A stretch of 6,349 nt of DNA, taken from NCBI GenBank assembly GCA_028686565.1, contig JAQUBU010000137.1, forward strand, positions 1-6,349, given 5' to 3'. Each line of letters begins with the position of its first letter. The first letter of the stretch is position 1. Below the pieces are notes generated by a model, which was not told where the DNA came from, did not search any database, and saw nothing but the letters and a program-made list of their open reading frames with translations. The translations under genes and the position numbers were made by a program. Below, piece after piece: positions 4,723 through 6,349 of the stretch. Origin of the DNA: Syntrophomonadaceae bacterium. GTDB taxonomy: Bacteria; Bacillota; Syntrophomonadia; Syntrophomonadales; Syntrophomonadaceae.

Positions 4723-6349
4723 ATGAAATCCCTGGTATTAGCTGAAAAACCGAGTGTGGCAAGAGAAATTGCCCGTATCCTAAAATGCAACAATAAAAGC
4801 AAAGGCTTTATGGAAGGGTCTAACTATGTGGTTACCTGGGCTCTTGGTCATCTGGTGACCCTTGCTGAACCTGATGAGTATGATAAGAAATTAAAGGAAT
4901 GGCGCATGGAAGATTTGCCCATGCTGCCGGGACGAATGAAATTGAAAGTTATTCGCCAGACCTCTCATCAATTTCAGATAATTAAAGGTCTTATGAAAAG
5001 AAATGACATAAAAGATCTGGTTATCGCTACTGATGCAGGCAGGGAAGGGGAACTGGTAGCCCGTTGGATCATGGAAATGGCCAACTGGAAAAAGCCCTTC
5101 AGACGTCTATGGATATCGTCTCAAACCGATAAGGCTATTAATGAAGGTTTTGCCCGCCTGCAGCCGGGAACTGCTTACAATAGCCTGTATGATGCTGCGG
5201 TCTGCCGCGCCGAAGCTGACTGGCTGATTGGACTTAATGTTACCCGGACCCTAACCTGCAAATACAATGCTCAATTAAATGCAGGCCGGGTGCAGACTCC
5301 AACCCTGGCAATGATGGTTAACCGTGAAAATGAAATCAAAAATTTTAGACCAGTTAATTACTGGACAGTTAGAGTGCAGTTTGACGACTACTTCGGTGAC
5401 TGGCGCGGTTCCAGCGGAGGACGCTTTTATGAGCAAAGCAAAGCAGAAGAAATTGACAACAAACTAAAAGGCCAGCAGGGCAGGATAAGTGAAATTAAAA
5501 CCGAATCCAAAAGCGAGCCTCCACCTTTAGCCTATGATTTGACTGAACTCCAGCGCGATGCCAACCGGCGTTATAGCTGGTCGGCCCAAAAAACATTATC
5601 GATCTTGCAGGATTTGTACGAACGACATAAACTGGTTACCTATCCGCGTACTGATTCACGTTATATTACCAGCGATATTGTTCCAACCCTGACAATTCGT
5701 TTGCGGGCTATGGGAGTGGGCGCTTATGCCGCCATGATAAAACCATTGCTGCAGAAAAATCTGCAGCCTGGCAAACGATTTGTAGACAATTCGAAGGTAA
5801 GTGATCATCATGCTATTATCCCAACTGAACAGCCCTTGAATCCGGGATCATTAAGTGAGGATGAAAAACGGCTCTATGATTTAATTGCCCGCCGTTTTAT
5901 AGCCGTACTCTATCCTCCCTTCCGCTATGAACAAACTACTATAATTACCATGGTCAATTCAGAAAGCTTCTATTCCAGGGGTAAGACAGTAATTGATAAA
6001 GGATGGCGGGAAGTACAGGCATCCACCTCGCCAAAAGAAGGAACAAATGATGATCAAGGACCGGAGCAAAGTTTCAGCCAGCATCATAAAGGTGATAACG
6101 TGTTGGTTAAGAACAGCAAAATAGGCAAACACAAAACCCAACCTCCAGCTCGCTACAATGAAGCTACTCTTTTAACCGCGATGGAGTATTGCGGCAAGCT
6201 CCTGGAAGATGAGGAACTTCGCGAATCCATTAAAGGCAGCGGTTTAGGAACCCCCGCTACCCGAGCTGAGATTATTGAAAAGCTGGTTCATCCCAGCTAT
6301 ATTGAAAGGCATGGAAAGGAATTGGTGCCTACTCCAAAGGTATGCAGCT
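4723..6349 (+). CDS. topB: DNA topoisomerase III, type IA (3' end outside the window)
   Basis: Seen: ATG preceded by GAGGT (4712-4716) at 6-nt spacing; 542 codons are open to the window end, so the C-terminus is missing. The N-terminal TOPRIM domain (about 1-145) has the catalytic Glu8 in LVLAEKPSVA and the acidic motif ATDAGREGELVARWI (102-116). NAGRVQTPTLAMMV (186-199) and the active-site Tyr307 in LVTYPRTDSRYI (304-315) follow, then SDHHAIIPT (360-368) and GSGLGTPATRAEII (505-518), all in the order usual for the family. Known: the enzyme cuts one DNA strand through a 5'-phosphotyrosine link and passes another strand, decatenating replication or recombination intermediates; it needs Mg2+ and acts in the cytoplasm. 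The family is usually about 700 aa, so roughly three quarters is visible. It follows the 54-aa gene by 21 nt. Topoisomerase III rather than I is supported by the start and TOPRIM sequences; confidence is high. Confidence 0.95.
   Translation, partial: MKSLVLAEKPSVAREIARILKCNNKSKGFMEGSNYVVTWALGHLVTLAEPDEYDKKLKEWRMEDLPMLPGRMKLKVIRQTSHQFQIIKGLMKRNDIKDLVIATDAGREGELVARWIMEMANWKKPFRRLWISSQTDKAINEGFARLQPGTAYNSLYDAAVCRAEADWLIGLNVTRTLTCKYNAQLNAGRVQTPTLAMMVNRENEIKNFRPVNYWTVRVQFDDYFGDWRGSSGGRFYEQSKAEEIDNKLKGQQGRISEIKTESKSEPPPLAYDLTELQRDANRRYSWSAQKTLSILQDLYERHKLVTYPRTDSRYITSDIVPTLTIRLRAMGVGAYAAMIKPLLQKNLQPGKRFVDNSKVSDHHAIIPTEQPLNPGSLSEDEKRLYDLIARRFIAVLYPPFRYEQTTIITMVNSESFYSRGKTVIDKGWREVQASTSPKEGTNDDQGPEQSFSQHHKGDNVLVKNSKIGKHKTQPPARYNEATLLTAMEYCGKLLEDEELRESIKGSGLGTPATRAEIIEKLVHPSYIERHGKELVPTPKVCS

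Noticed and set aside
4506..4802. 98-codon open frame on the minus strand across the small gene and the topB start
   Set aside because: It overlaps two well-supported plus-strand genes with clear ribosome binding sites, has no such site itself, and reads as low-complexity hydrophobic complement of lysine-rich coding sequence.
5032..5052. TOPRIM motif DAGREGE in TopB as a lost catalytic aspartate (Gly in place of the second Asp of DxD)
   Set aside because: As I recall, the DAGREGE form is common in many bacterial topoisomerase III proteins and does not indicate inactivation.

Overview
The window looks like a chromosomal segment of a low-to-mid GC Gram-positive anaerobe, most likely a member of the Clostridia. 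The reasons are strong Shine-Dalgarno sequences (AGGAGG-like) in front of nearly every gene, a TTG start and an unusual GTG/ATC start, AT-rich intergenic DNA and a Firmicutes-style DNA topoisomerase III. This placement is inference; no rRNA or other marker is present.

Layout. Positions 1-211 hold the start of a minus-strand gene for a protein with one N-terminal membrane helix. An AT-rich divergent intergenic region (212-522) carries two weak promoter candidates and a perfect 6-bp inverted repeat. A plus-strand three-gene cluster follows with short gaps (25 and 33 nt) and is probably one operon. It encodes a 747-aa AAA+ ATPase with two ATPase modules, the first degenerate (523-2766); a DUF4255 / Pvc16-type tail-terminator protein (2792-3319); and a 268-aa protein of two beta-sandwich domains resembling carboxypeptidase-regulatory-like folds (3353-4159). 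Next comes a gene-poor stretch (4160-4536). It contains a tandem duplication of about 60 bp whose copies differ almost only at third codon positions of one reading frame, several hairpins, and an extended -10 promoter. The last two genes encode a 54-aa basic, lysine-rich protein (4537-4701) and topB, DNA topoisomerase III, which runs off the window (4723-6349).

How the genes fit together. An Afp15-like ATPase followed by a DUF4255 cap protein is a signature of extracellular contractile injection systems (eCIS; Afp/PVC/MAC-type phage-tail-like particles), where these proteins serve assembly and tube/sheath termination. Here the pair has only a beta-sandwich companion. No sheath, tube, LysM, spike, gp25-like or baseplate gene lies between the divergent membrane gene and topB. 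The module is therefore either a split-off part of an eCIS encoded elsewhere, a relic, or a repurposed ATPase/cap unit. The small basic protein and topB form a separate housekeeping-like unit.

The most interesting points are the orphan eCIS module, the codon-periodic tandem repeat downstream of it, and the start site of the DUF4255 gene, where the best ribosome binding site points to an ATC codon.
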